Positions 17,626 to 26,793 of a stretch of DNA of 64,000 nt are shown here, one piece after another. A model generated the notes under the pieces. It worked only from the letters and a program-made list of their open reading frames with translations. It ran no database searches and had not been told where the DNA came from. Every line of letters starts with the position of its first letter. The stretch's first letter is position 1. Origin of the DNA: Durusdinium trenchii (Eukaryota; Sar; Dinophyceae; Suessiales; Symbiodiniaceae); the NCBI GenBank assembly GCA_963970005.1, contig CAXAMN010000015.1, forward strand, positions 4,804 to 68,803. The letters run 5' to 3'. Both the position numbers and the translations under genes were made by a program.

Positions 17626-19468
17626 CTAGGACGTATGGGTTTATGTCATCACCCAAGATGGGAACATTGACTCTTGCTTGGTCAGTGGCTTGAAAGACTC
17701 CGTTGGCGGTAAGAAGACTGACCGGCTTCAATGACTGTGACACCTCATCTGAATGAAGCATGTGCCTGGACACAAGATCGTGAGCACTACCAGTATCAGC
17801 AATCCACGCAATCTCAGTCGCAGGCACTGAGGGACATGACCTCTTCCCAAAACACTTCACGCAACCTATGTCAGAGTTGCATAGATACGAACACTCTGCC
17901 GGCAAGGACAAGAGCTCGTTCCTAACAGCGTTCTGTAGGTGTGAGGCTGCAATGGATGCGTCTTCAGTTGCGACACGAACGGCTTCAACATGTTCCGGTC
18001 GACCTGGTGTAAAAGTCTTCCTTTTCTTCTTACTTCGGGGTTGAACAGATCTCCAACTGGAAGAAGATTCAACAGCATGACTAAAAACATTTGGCTGATC
18101 GTCATGACGGACTTGCTGTCTAACAAAACTGTCAATGTTTTCTGTGTTGTCAAAATCGGTGCACATAGTGTTTGATGCGGAAAGGACTGGCATGGCCACG
18201 CTTCCCAGCGGGCGTGTGATGAGGACGGAGGATCCCTGAGAGACCACTGCGGCCATGACCACAGCTCGAAGGAGGCAGACCGCTGCCGGTACATTGGAAG
18301 AAGAAGACTTCCCACCTTTTCTCCGCTGGCTCTCAGAGCCAGTTGAGTTGTCGGAGCCTGATGATCCTCGCGAACTGCTTCGCTTGCGAGGTTTCTTCTC
18401 TTTCTTCTTCTTCTTCTTTCTGTCCTCTTTCTTTGCCGGGACAGTCTTTTCAGGGTGTTGGAACGCACAATCTTTTCCTCGATGACAATGCCCTGCTTTC
18501 CAGAATTTGCAAGTCTCTTTGCGAGATCCTGGAGTCAGCGACCTTGATCGAGATTGGCTGCGATCCTTACCCTTTCCCTTTCCTTTGCTTTTCTCGCGGC
18601 CCTTTTCGTGCTTGTAGGGACATGAAGATCCGCGCTTGCATTTTCCAGTCTTCTGGTAATCAAAGCGCACGCCTTTCTTATCCTCTGGAGCTGGTACAAC
18701 ATCTTTGGCGCCGAGAGAGCGTTTGGTAGCATCTCTCATCTTTTCCAGCCTCTTTCTCTCGAGATATGCCCGGGCCGCTGTGATGAGAAAATCATAGGAT
18801 CTCTCTTTGCTGCCTTCCGCAGCGCGGTCATATAGGGCAAGATCATGTTCGAGAGGCTTGAAGCGCTTCACCGCTAGGTGAAAGTACGCCTCCAGGACAT
18901 TGTTCTCGGGCTCCTTCTTCATGCCCGCTAACACGCTGTCCCATTTGTTGATGAATCCTTTCAGATCATCATTCACCATTTTGACCGACATGAGGTCTTC
19001 GAGGCCGTAAATGGCGCCGTGCCGGATGCTTGTGGCGAAGTACTCGTGAAAGTGGAGGAGCAAATGTCTTCCTTTCACGGGCTTCTCTTCGCGGGCACGC
19101 AGCTCCTTGAAGGTTGCGATTTGACGACCGAGGTCCCCCTCAGCGCAGTTCGTGTGGCTTGCAAGAAGCTTCGCGTCGAGGGTTGCAAAGCCTTCTGAAT
19201 CATCGAGTGCGTCAATGGTTTGGGATTCATTGTATACTTTCCCAACCCAAGTTCTTGCATCATCTGGCTTGGCTGAAGCGGCTGCAATATTGTCCCTCAC
19301 CCTGATCTTCCAATCTCTGTACTTCTCAGGTGTGGGAAACTTGGGAATGAGAACCTTGTCGGCCTCCTTGGCCTTGTCCTCACGATCCCTGTCTTTCTGC
19401 GTTCCCGGGCTTCTCCAAGTGAGTACGGAGACTCGCAGGAGGCAAAGCTGGGGACCCTTGAGATCCAA
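17609..19468 (-). CDS. E1 Gag (CCCH fingers) and aspartic protease
   Basis: A Copia Gag core begins at FPTPEKYRDWKIRVRDNI and includes LSVKMVNDDLKGFINKWDSV-type helices. It is followed by two CCCH-type fingers. The first lacks its first Cys (GKCKRGSSCPYKH) and the second is complete (CKFWKAGHCHRGKDCAFQH). A Lys/Ser/Arg-rich stretch separates these from the protease active site, IAWIADTGSAHDLVSRHM (about 17770-17820). CCCH fingers replace the usual retroviral CCHC knuckle. The N-terminal Gag helices lie in the upstream frame 20172-19297. Confidence 0.85.
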   Translation of the reverse strand: MDLKGPQLCLLRVSVLTWRSPGTQKDRDREDKAKEADKVLIPKFPTPEKYRDWKIRVRDNIAAASAKPDDARTWVGKVYNESQTIDALDDSEGFATLDAKLLASHTNCAEGDLGRQIATFKELRAREEKPVKGRHLLLHFHEYFATSIRHGAIYGLEDLMSVKMVNDDLKGFINKWDSVLAGMKKEPENNVLEAYFHLAVKRFKPLEHDLALYDRAAEGSKERSYDFLITAARAYLERKRLEKMRDATKRSLGAKDVVPAPEDKKGVRFDYQKTGKCKRGSSCPYKHEKGREKSKGKGKGKDRSQSRSRSLTPGSRKETCKFWKAGHCHRGKDCAFQHPEKTVPAKKEDRKKKKKKEKKPRKRSSSRGSSGSDNSTGSESQRRKGGKSSSSNVPAAVCLLRAVVMAAVVSQGSSVLITRPLGSVAMPVLSASNTMCTDFDNTENIDSFVRQQVRHDDQPNVFSHAVESSSSWRSVQPRSKKKRKTFTPGRPEHVEAVRVATEDASIAASHLQNAVRNELLSLPAECSYLCNSDIGCVKCFGKRSCPSVPATEIAWIADTGSAHDLVSRHMLHSDEVSQSLKPVSLLTANGVFQATDQARVNVPILGDDINPYVLDESPE

Positions 19469-20172
19469 GTGGCTGTACTGACGGCACAGGCACTCGGTTC
19501 CCCGAGGCGTTGTCGAACCTCGAACCTTTCTCTTAGCTCTTTGATGATCCGACTCTGCTCGGCAAGTTCTGACCGGAGGGCATCCTCTCTTTGCCTAGCT
19601 GATGCGCGTTCACTCTCAATGACGGCATGTCTTTCGAGCGAAATCCGATCTAAATAAGCCCTTTGTTCATGAAGTTGTTGGGTCTGATGGGCTTGATTCA
19701 TGTCACTTAATCGTTGGTTGGCAATAGCCTCATGTTGTTCCCTAGACTCCTCGATGGCCACCCTGGCTTGGTTAGCTACAGCATCCCTGAACTGCCTAGC
19801 TTCATCTGCAACCTGCTGCCCGTGCTTGGCCAAAATGGCCTGATGCCTTAGTTCTGCAATCTGAGCTACCTGAGCCGATCGATCCTCGTTGACGAAAAGC
19901 GCTTGTTGATGAATCTGCCTAGCATCAACGTTCTGAACATTCAACACAGGTGAAAACTCAGGTTGGAAAGGCGATGGTGTTTGGACAGTAGGCACCAGGT
20001 CCCCCTGGGCACTGAACGACGGAGGCTCAATTGGCCCACGAAGGTCCAGCGGAACGACAGGGAGTTCGAGTGCAGGTGAACTAGACATTGCAGGGGATGT
20101 AGGAACATAGCCCGAATGGGAACGGTCACCACGAAAACCATCATCATCAGCCATGGCCTCTAGGTAGAGCAC
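19297..20172 (-). CDS. E1 Gag N-terminal coiled-coil region
   Basis: The likely start is MADDDGFRGDRS at 20154; an upstream in-frame Met is at 20172. A Pro/Ser-rich leader is followed by a long coiled coil (AQIAELRHQAILAKHGQQVA through SELAEQSRIIKELRERFEV). After about 19490 the frame becomes nonsense while the downstream Gag frame takes over, so an indel near 19470-19490 splits the gene. It lies 70 nt inside the 5' LTR. Confidence 0.7.
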   Translation of the reverse strand: MLYLEAMADDDGFRGDRSHSGYVPTSPAMSSSPALELPVVPLDLRGPIEPPSFSAQGDLVPTVQTPSPFQPEFSPVLNVQNVDARQIHQQALFVNEDRSAQVAQIAELRHQAILAKHGQQVADEARQFRDAVANQARVAIEESREQHEAIANQRLSDMNQAHQTQQLHEQRAYLDRISLERHAVIESERASARQREDALRSELAEQSRIIKELRERFEVRQRLGEPSACAVSTATWISRVPSFASCESPYSLGEARERRKTGIVRTRPRRPTRFSFPSFPHLRSTEIGRSG

Positions 20173-20227
20173 TACCTACGGTGGGGTGAGACCAAAGCTA
20201 GTACCAAGCACGTACCGCACTTATGGC

Positions 20228-20243
20228 GATACGGCTGATAACC
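20228..20243 (-). promoter_or_regulatory. E1 primer-binding site matching a tRNA anticodon arm
   Basis: Immediately after the 5' LTR the sense strand reads GGTTATCAGCCGTATC. Its complement, TACGGCTGATAACC, looks like a tRNA anticodon arm (stem CGG, seven-base loop CTGATAA, stem CC) rather than a 3' acceptor end starting TGG. Drosophila copia primes with a cleaved 5' half of initiator tRNA in the same way. The loop would be tRNA-Ile(GAU), or one mismatch from the initiator loop CTCATAA. Confidence 0.6.
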
Positions 20244-20352
20244 TGTAGTTACAGGCGAACGGCCGACACGAGTCAACAAACCGCACCTGTTTTCCTTGAG
20301 CCAAACATAGGGCAAGTAAGACACGTATTGTACACACTAGCGTGAAACAACA
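20244..20352 (-). repeat. E1 5' LTR
   Basis: It pairs with 7451-7559 (106 of 109 identical by eye). The spliced-leader-like TTTGGCTCAAG lies at 20295-20305 (sense strand). The 5-bp duplication CGGAC follows at 20353-20357. The promoter should lie in the first about 50 bp, upstream of the leader-like motif. Confidence 0.92.
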
Positions 20353-20515
20353 CGGACTATGGGGAATGGGCTTAGTGGCAGACTTCGACGAAGTGCCCGC
20401 GCCAGAGGCTGCGGCTTGCTTTGACTTGGGAGACTTAGGCTTCGGTCCGGCTGCCTGAGACTTGGGCTTTCCGGCCTTGATCTAGGTGTTAGGACAGCTG
20501 CAGACTGACCACGGT

Positions 20516-21829
20516 CTAGCGAAGGGCGCCAGGTTGACCCGGCCGTCGCAGCACTGGCCGCTGCTGTTGATGCAGTGGCGACCTTAGGTGCGGCCGAACG
20601 AGAACGGTCGACGCGAGGCGGTGCTGTGGACGACGTTGCCTTCGAATCTGAGTTGAACACAGTACGAGGTGGTGCAACCCTTGTCTCGGCTGATCGAACG
20701 CGTCGAAGCGTTTTGGCAGTCGGTACTGGGGCTGTGGGGTGCCCTGCAGCAGCGTTGGGTTGATCGAATATAGAAATTGCCACAGTTCCGGCAGGATGGT
20801 GGCCCATCGCAAGATAGTATCCACGGGTAGCAATTCCCCTTCGGTGTCAAAAGCCCAACGATCCGAATGGCGCAAAACATATGCAAACCACTCCGGGTAC
20901 TGCTTTCTGGCAACATGGGGCGAAATGAGAGGGAGGTTGAAACGACGACCGAACCGGGCATATGTGGAGTCTCCAAGCTGTGCTCGAATGTACTCACATG
21001 TAGTGCCATATGCAAGGTTCTCACGCCCAGGCAAATGCTTGGCACCGGCTCGGCAACCTCGCCTTCGAGTTCGATCCCTCTCCACTTGCCCCGCGCTTGA
21101 AGCAGAAGCAGCGGCTTCACCAACTCCCTCTTCCGGTTGTGCTCCCCCGACCTCAACGTTGGCAGGCTCCGGCTCGACGCCAGCCTCAGCGGCAGATGCC
21201 TCGAAGGCGGCCTCAAGGTCGTACTGCTCCTGGATGCGGCGAGCGATCGACTCGTTGTCGGTATCTTCAACGGTGGATTCGTCGTCGTCGCCGAGAGGGT
21301 CGAAGAGATTATTAGTGGGGATAGGCGGACTATGTGGGGTTGATGAGGCTTGCGCGATCAAGCGTTCCGGTGGCACGAACTCTTCTTGCTCTTCCTCTGT
21401 AGGGATCGGCTGATCTTGATCTACAGGGTTGAGGGAGTTCATACTAGTCGAAACCTCCTCCACCGGGGCCGGCGGGCCTTGGTCGGTGGAGTCGGTAGTG
21501 TGGGTATTAGTTGCCGAAGGCTGAACCACAGGGGTCGGCTGACCTTGGGCTGTGGCAGCGGCGTCGGCGTTGGTCTCTATATCAGGGTCTATGGACGCCG
21601 CGCTTGGAGCAGCGGCGTCCTCGCCTGTAATGTCCTGATCCTCCAGGTTGGCTGGGCCCGCAAAGGGTTCCTCTAGCTCGAGCTCCCTGTCTTCGACCTC
21701 AAAGGTGGACATCGGGAACAATGTAGGGCCGGAGTCGGCTTCCGACGCGGCGGCGGCCCACTTGGAGCTATCCGAACCCGCGCCTGCGGCAGCGGCTGGG
21801 GGATCTTGGGCGTCTATGTACAGGTTCAA
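20516..21829 (-). CDS. E0 first ORF: disordered leader plus LRH-containing domain
   Basis: A 437-codon frame. The first about 230 residues are acidic and Ala/Glu/Pro-rich with no fold. From LPGRENLAYGTTCEYIRAQL it becomes globular, and EWFAYVLRHSDRWAFDTEGE LLPVDTILRWA resembles the N-lobe of Tpt1/KptA (LS-x-LRH ... D-x-G-x-V-x-V-D-x-LL). The rest of that family is not visible here. The final 60 residues are Arg/Pro-rich, and an overlapping frame (20807-20337) is Pro/Ser/Arg low-complexity. It may instead be an unfamiliar Gag. It is cut off by E1. Confidence 0.4.
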   Translation of the reverse strand: MNLYIDAQDPPAAAAGAGSDSSKWAAAASEADSGPTLFPMSTFEVEDRELELEEPFAGPANLEDQDITGEDAAAPSAASIDPDIETNADAAATAQGQPTPVVQPSATNTHTTDSTDQGPPAPVEEVSTSMNSLNPVDQDQPIPTEEEQEEFVPPERLIAQASSTPHSPPIPTNNLFDPLGDDDESTVEDTDNESIARRIQEQYDLEAAFEASAAEAGVEPEPANVEVGGAQPEEGVGEAAASASSAGQVERDRTRRRGCRAGAKHLPGRENLAYGTTCEYIRAQLGDSTYARFGRRFNLPLISPHVARKQYPEWFAYVLRHSDRWAFDTEGELLPVDTILRWATILPELWQFLYSINPTLLQGTPQPQYRLPKRFDAFDQPRQGLHHLVLCSTQIRRQRRPQHRLASTVLVRPHLRSPLHQQQRPVLRRPGQPGALR

Positions 21830-22094
21830 GGCATCAGCGCCCTGAGAACCTCGGTCAAAGACGTCACCTCTACTTCAGACTCTTGTACACCTACTCCTAA
21901 CGAGTCCGCGCTTACAGCAGCGGCTTGCGCTGCCTCGGACCTTTGGTTAGGATCGGGATCAACACTTGGTCCTAGCGAATCCTCGCCAGGAGGCAGCGGC
22001 TTGCGCTGGCTCTGCACGGGGGGACCTAGGAGGTGTGACCCTGAACATGGAGTCTATTAGAGGCGGACTATTAGAGCTCGTAGGTTGGTTAGAC

Positions 22095-22111
22095 CTACGG
22101 CTGATAACCAA
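22095..22111 (-). promoter_or_regulatory. E0 primer-binding site
   Basis: The sense-strand TTGGTTATCAGCCGTAG shares GGTTATCAGCCGTA with the E1 site; 14 identical bases are unlikely by chance. It sits directly inside the presumed 5' LTR boundary (TG on the plus strand at 22112). Confidence 0.5.
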
Positions 22112-22504
22112 TGAAAGTGACAAGGGTTCAGGGATATCCACAGGGAACAACCACCAAAGTTGCCTAAGAGGCAAGTTGGAGGAAAGGTACCCTATTGTGC
22201 GGAGAACCCTGAGGAAGTTGGGTACACGACGGGGGACCCCGGAAGGCTTGGTCCCCGTGGTGTACCAGTTGTGGGGTGTGGCCTAAAGGGAGCTCGGTAC
22301 GGCAACCCGAAAGAACACACAACACGAAAACCAGAATGCACGAAAGGCAACGAGCGAGTGCGGATGCAAGCGAACGACGAGCGAGCGACGTGCACCCTGA
22401 AACGCGCAGCGAACGCGCGTTTCTTGAGCCAAGGCGACGGTCGGTACGAACGTCGGAAACTGTACATGAACCCTTCATGACATGGCAAGTTAGGGGTTAC
22501 CACA
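22112..22504 (-). repeat. Candidate E0 5' LTR
   Basis: On the plus strand it would begin TGAAAGTGAC next to the primer site and end GGGGTTACCACA at about 22504. The sense strand contains TTGGCTCAAG about 72 nt from the LTR start, similar to E1 and E4. There is no second copy in view, so the ends are inferred from TG/CA and the position of the motif. Confidence 0.35.
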
Positions 22505-23394
22505 GTGCGTGATATTTTGACTGAGGAAGTCCCAAAAACAGGCCGCGCAGGGCTCCAACCGCCCCCGCCCTGATCGATGCCTCGACATTGGGTGGCGAGC
22601 CACGGGCCTGAGGAGAAATGGAGACGAGGCATCCACAGACTCTGTGGGGTCAAGAAGTGAACTTCACCTGTCTGGCCAAAATGGTCTTTCAGGGGCCGAA
22701 CTGTTCCAATTTCCATGATGCTGAGGCATATTATGAATTATATATATACATCCTCAGGAGGTACAACTGGACCCTCCTGGCCACTACATCAGAGAGTCCA
22801 ATCACCTTCTCACAGGGTCTTCTGGATCCATATGGTTCAGCCGATGACTTCAAGCGAAGAATGTGGCCAGGTCCCTGGCATTCTTGAGGTGACGAGGTGG
22901 AATCTACCAAGTCTCTGGTTTCGAAAACCATGCACCAAAAGAATTTGAACAGCCCCAAAAAGCTCATCCCATATGCACCACCTTTTTCCAGGATCCTACA
23001 GAAAAAGGCCTCTCAACCTCTCTTGGCATTCTTCCATTCATGCCAAGGGAACGGACGCCCCTAAAGAAAACAGCTCTGACTGGGGGGTTGCTTTGCTGAA
23101 GAAGTGACGTGAATCGGGCAACGATTTCCAGATTTCCAGCGTCTTGAGTTTTACAATGTTTTGGTGCGGAAAACATGGCCATGGAACGCGTGGCTTCGGA
23201 AAATTTAGGTCCTCTGCTCGTCGTCCACTTGTCGTGCTTCGACCAACGATAGCGTCGCAAGGAGTCAAGCTCTGGGTGGTCGCGCCGGCCGAGAGGACGC
23301 CCGCTCCGCTGGTGTCTGATCTGGAAGCAGCGACACCTCCACGACAACTAGGCAAGGGCTTGTGCTATCGCACTTAGGCTGGAAGCCACCACTC
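22505..23394. other. Spacer, no recognised gene
   Basis: Several short overlapping frames occur on both strands (for example 22964-23347 minus) without recognisable domains or splice borders. Nothing regulatory was identified. Confidence 0.3.
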
Positions 23395-24118
23395 CTAGGT
23401 CCTAGGTCGGAGGCTCTCGCTACTATATAAGTTTTTAAGTTTTTATGCTATTCGGTTAGAGGTCTTAAGTTGGAGGCCATGGCTATTAGGTTCGTTTTGC
23501 TATTAGGTGTTGGAGGCCATCGCTCTTAGGTTGGAGGCCATCGCTACTAGGTTGGAGGCCATCCCTACTAGGATCCCTTTGCTATGAGGTTAAAGGCCAT
23601 CGCTCCTAGGTTCGAGGCCATCGCTACTAGGTTCCTTTTGCTATGAGGTTGGAGGCCATCGCTACTAGGTTCCGTTTGCTATGAGGTTGGAGGCCATCGC
23701 TGCCAGGTTCTGTTTGCGATGAGGTTGGAGGCCCGTTTGCTATGAGGTTGGAGGCCATCGCTCTTAGGTTGGAGGTCATCGCTACTAGGTTCCCTTTGCT
23801 ATTAGGTGTTGGAGGCCATCACTCTTAGGTTGGAGGCCATCGCTACTAGGTTCCCTTTGCTATGAGGTTGGAGGCCATCGCTCTTAGGTGGGAGGGCATC
23901 GCTACTAGGTTCCTTTTGCTATTAAGTGTTGGAGGCCATCGCTCTTACGTGGGAGGGCATCGCTAGTAGGTTCCTTTTGCTATTAAGTGTTGGAGGCCAT
24001 CGCTCTAGGTTGGAGGCCATGGCTATTAGGTTCGTTTTGCTATTAGGTGTTAGAGTCTAATGGCTCTTACGTTGGAGGCCATCGCTACTTTTATTTTTTT
24101 TACTAGGTTGCTTTTGCG
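23395..24118 (+). repeat. Degenerate minisatellite (GTTGGAGGCCATCGCT units)
   Basis: About 720 bp consist of alternating modules: GGTTGGAGGCCATCGCT followed by either CTTA or ACTA, then GGTTCCTTTTGCTATGA or GCTATTAGGTGT. Together they form a composite repeat of roughly 36-60 bp with substitutions and small length changes. A T-run (ttatttttttt) breaks it near 24088-24100. No open frame spans it. It looks like unequal-exchange or slippage growth. Confidence 0.85.
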
Positions 24119-24575
24119 ATCGGGAAAAGGTCTAATGATCGTTGAAATGAAATGTTAAGCAGCTCCGCTTACAGGAGTGCCTCGCTGGAATGTCATGGCC
24201 AAAGGGCAGCCCACCCAAAAGAAGCAGTACAGTTGTATACTGTTTAAACTCTGACTCACTACCCCGCTGAAGACGATCCCATGGAGCCTGACAACTACTG
24301 GTGCAGCTCGAGGACAGCAGTCGGACTGAGGGTGCCAAAACCACAGGGTTCAGGTCACATCCAGGGAGTGTAACATGGAAGTGGAAAATGGATGAAAATG
24401 GACCTCCCAACAACACAACACATACGACATGCAAACAGTGACTATCCTCCCATGTTACTTGTCGAAACGCACCCAACATAAACTCAAAACACAATAACCG
24501 CTGGCCGCTGAGTCCAGCAGTCCGGAGTCCAGTTGGTTCCGAAACCGGTGCGAGGTTTTTGCAAGCATCTTCCTC
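24119..24575. other. Spacer right of the minisatellite
   Basis: There is one minus frame (24494-24132, 120 codons) with a hydrophobic, Cys/His-rich composition and no recognisable motif. It is not supported as a gene. Confidence 0.3.
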
Positions 24576-24806
24576 TCAAAGCTTTTTGGATGGGTAGAAT
24601 TTGACATACGGAAATTCGCACTCAATTGATGAACTTCTTACAAGCCTCCCACCCCCACCCGCCATCAAGACCCCATCAATCGACCCACTTGGTCGCGGGC
24701 GGTAATTCTCCAACTCGATGACGTCCTGCGACCGCACCGACTCGGTTCTGACAGGAGCTTTCATGCTACTATAGTACTGGTCGCTGAAAACAATGCCTGG
24801 ACCCAT
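24576..24806 (-). CDS. Possible small host exon
   Basis: A 76-codon frame reads like protein (MGPGIVFSDQYYSSMKAPV, later VIELENYRPRPSGSIDGVL, ending ECEFPYVKFYPSKKL stop). It has a Met start but no neighbouring exon was identified. Unknown function. A short frame in AT/GC-balanced DNA can arise by chance. Confidence 0.25.
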   Translation of the reverse strand: MGPGIVFSDQYYSSMKAPVRTESVRSQDVIELENYRPRPSGSIDGVLMAGGGGRLVRSSSIECEFPYVKFYPSKKL

Positions 24807-26793
24807 CTAAGCAAAGAATGAAGGGTCTCCGGCAGCATGAACGGTGAAAACACCTGCTTCCGCTCGCTTTTGAAGTTGCGCTTTTCCGAAGATGTGGCCG
24901 TGAGTCAAAACCCCGGGCACGCTGGTTGACCCCGGGTCAAATGAACAGATCCATTTAGTTTCGGGATGTCGACCTCCCATGGCTGGGTGGGGGAGTTGCC
25001 ATGACTCATAGCTACCCCCTGGTCCAATCGGTTTTGGTCTTCAGTGCACATGTTCCTTCTTCCAGGGGTATATTTTCTTATTTTTTTGGGTCAAGTCGGG
25101 CAACGGCCCAGATTCGAACGGATCGCCGAGTTCGCAGATCGATCGCCGAGATCCGACCGTCTCTTCCTCCGGCTGCCAGTGATGCATGCCTTCAGCCTCA
25201 GTCGAAGGCAACTGCGCAGGTCGAGGGATGAAACATCATACGATTCAGTGGCTGTTTTATGCAAAAACCAAATGCATATGAACCAGTGGCCGTGTCACCC
25301 AGCGGTGTGATTTCTTTCATATCTTTTCTTTCGCATGTCAAACAGAAAGCACGGTCGGCAGGCAGGATTACAACTTGGCTTTGGGCTTTGTGCCCACAGC
25401 TTGGCCTAAAAGCCACACAAGCATGGGTGGAAACAAATTGAATATAATTGATTTATATCATTAGAATCCGACATTTTCAGTTCCAGAAAACAAAATACAA
25501 GAAAGACAGATCCGGGTTGTCAACCTCATCACAAATGTCTAAAATGCCGTTCCAGCACCTCATCAAGCCCACGCTTGTGATTCGACCGTCCTGCGGCTTG
25601 GGCGTTGCACTTACAGTTCTCCAAAGGCCTGCTGGGACCAAGTTAGATAAACCTCCGTTCGGCTTTCTCAAGCCCAAATCTTAAACATAAACAATAATGT
25701 TTCATCGACTTACATTACTCCTGCTGGTCACGCACACCCTCGAGTAGTTTGAAAGCTAGGTGGCATATCTAGCTTCCAAGGATCTATATAGAGCTGTGAT
25801 GGCCTTTCTAACGACAAATATGCCAGCTGGCCTATCACACATGTACAAAAAAGGGCTTTGTCGGAGCTTTGAACGAGACCCGTTGCCCGTTCGGTGCTGA
25901 GTACATCACTGTGCTAGAACCTCTCTAATTTGGTCAACCAACCACCCACATAGCAAAGGCTGAAGCGCAACAAAATCACTTAACCAGCTTGGGGCAACTT
26001 GGTGATTCCCCCGACCAATGGCTCCAGAACGACTATCGACCACTATCGCCGTTCCTTGAAGATACTTGAACTGCCTCCATGGGTGCGAGGTTCCACGTCT
26101 ACATGCGTTGGGTCGCGCTGGAGATCAGGGGTAAGGTAGATGCAAGGCGGCACAAAAAAGATCCAAACGCTTCTTGCCGTATATGGCACTAGCATGCATT
26201 GGCTGCTTCACTCAAGAGCCATCACTGTTTCAACTTGATGCATCGCACCGAAGTGGAAGCGAAGCGCGACGAAGCAGGGTAAACAGTGAAGCATCCAGTT
26301 CAACTCATGACTCATGACTCAATCCATGTCCTGCCGATCGCGACTACCCACTGCCGTGTGGAACTGAACTGCTCTCTCTTGGGTTCCTTTCTTCCGGAGC
26401 TGCGTTTCACCGACTGCGACGCTGACGAAAAACAGTAACGTGGCAACTGATCAGGAGCTACTGCTCGCAGTGAGGAGGTTAACAAAATGTCCAACATGTA
26501 TTGAAAGGCCTCAGAAATCAGAGTTGAGCTGCCATGTCTCAGTTTCGTCCCCCTGCATTCAGATCCGGTTGTACAGGTGCACACCTGAAACTGCAGAAGC
26601 CTGTGATTTCTAAAGATTCCCAAGCAAGGGAAAACACCAAAGAACATCATGATGGGCACTAAATGAAAAAAGGCAAAGCAACTCAGCAACTCGTTTCCCT
26701 TTGATCCATTATCCGTCGGCGCTCTATGCGCCACGCCTGATACGACAGGGTTGAACACCTGTGGCTCAAGGGCAAAAGCTTTGCCTCTAGCTT
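24807..26793. other. Long spacer, no gene supported
   Basis: Only short frames occur. A palindromic GACCCCGGGTC sits at 24929-24939. Nothing else stands out. Confidence 0.35.

Larger units (their letters stand above)
7626..20008 (-). repeat. Dispersed micro-hairpins with GGGA tetraloops across E1
   Basis: Sixteen sites share the form (plus strand) stem-TCCC-stem', with 4-5-bp stems that differ in sequence but are self-complementary. They are at 7631-7642, 7871-7884, 7986-7999, 8071-8084, 10348-10359, 10417-10428, 11860-11871, 12110-12121, 13176-13187, 14747-14760, 16229-16240, 16749-16760, 18199-18210, 19130-19141, 19493-19506 (TTCC loop) and 19995-20008. Examples are ACCGG-TCCC-CCGGT, CGCT-TCCC-AGCG and GAGG-TCCC-CCTC. 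Many are framed as GC-N(1-2)-hairpin-N(0-1)-GC. On the element RNA the loops are GGGA or GGAA, both GNRA tetraloops. At 10348 and 10417 the single mismatch is A-C on the plus strand but G-U on the RNA strand, pointing to structure in the sense RNA. Confidence 0.75.
7446..20357 (-). mobile_element. Complete Ty1/copia LTR retrotransposon E1 (12.9 kb)
   Basis: The element is bounded by 109-bp direct LTRs (7451-7559 and 20244-20352) that differ at only three positions. Both are flanked by the same 5-bp duplication, CGGAC (7446-7450, 20353-20357). Transcription runs on the minus strand: 5' LTR, primer site, CCCH-finger gag, aspartic protease, DDE integrase, RT, RNase H. This protease-integrase-RT order is the Copia order. 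Then come about 5 kb of extra coding: methyltransferase-like, SGNH-like and Tpt1/KptA-like segments, before a GGGGGG polypurine tract at the 3' LTR. The coding sequence is cut into many frames by small indels, from decay or from assembly error. LTR similarity indicates a young insertion. Confidence 0.93.
20358..22504 (-). mobile_element. 5' part of an older related element, E0
   Basis: Three features mark a second LTR element. First, TTGGTTATCAGCCGTAGG at 22095-22112 is the same 14-base primer site as in E1. Second, a candidate LTR starts next to it and carries TTGGCTCAAG (22423-22432). Third, a long minus-strand ORF follows. E1 is inserted into its body at 20353. No matching left LTR was found to the left of 7446, so E0 is truncated or its end is beyond recognition. 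Boundaries are approximate. Confidence 0.45.

Noticed and set aside
20739..21413. Plus-strand ORF of 224 codons opposite the E0 ORF
   Set aside because: Ser/Arg-rich composition mirrors the Ala/Glu/Pro-rich minus frame; shadow of high-GC coding.
23395..24118. CRISPR-like regular repeat
   Set aside because: The 'spacers' are themselves repeats, units drift in length and there are no cas genes. It is a minisatellite in a eukaryote.
24904..24945. CCCCGGG/GACCCCGGGTC palindromes as members of the E1 hairpin family
   Set aside because: They are outside E1, lack a TCCC loop and are simple palindromes.
26761..26770. Spliced-leader-like GTGGCTCAAG on the plus strand
   Set aside because: It shares only 9 nt with the leader end, lacks the T-run and is not in an LTR.
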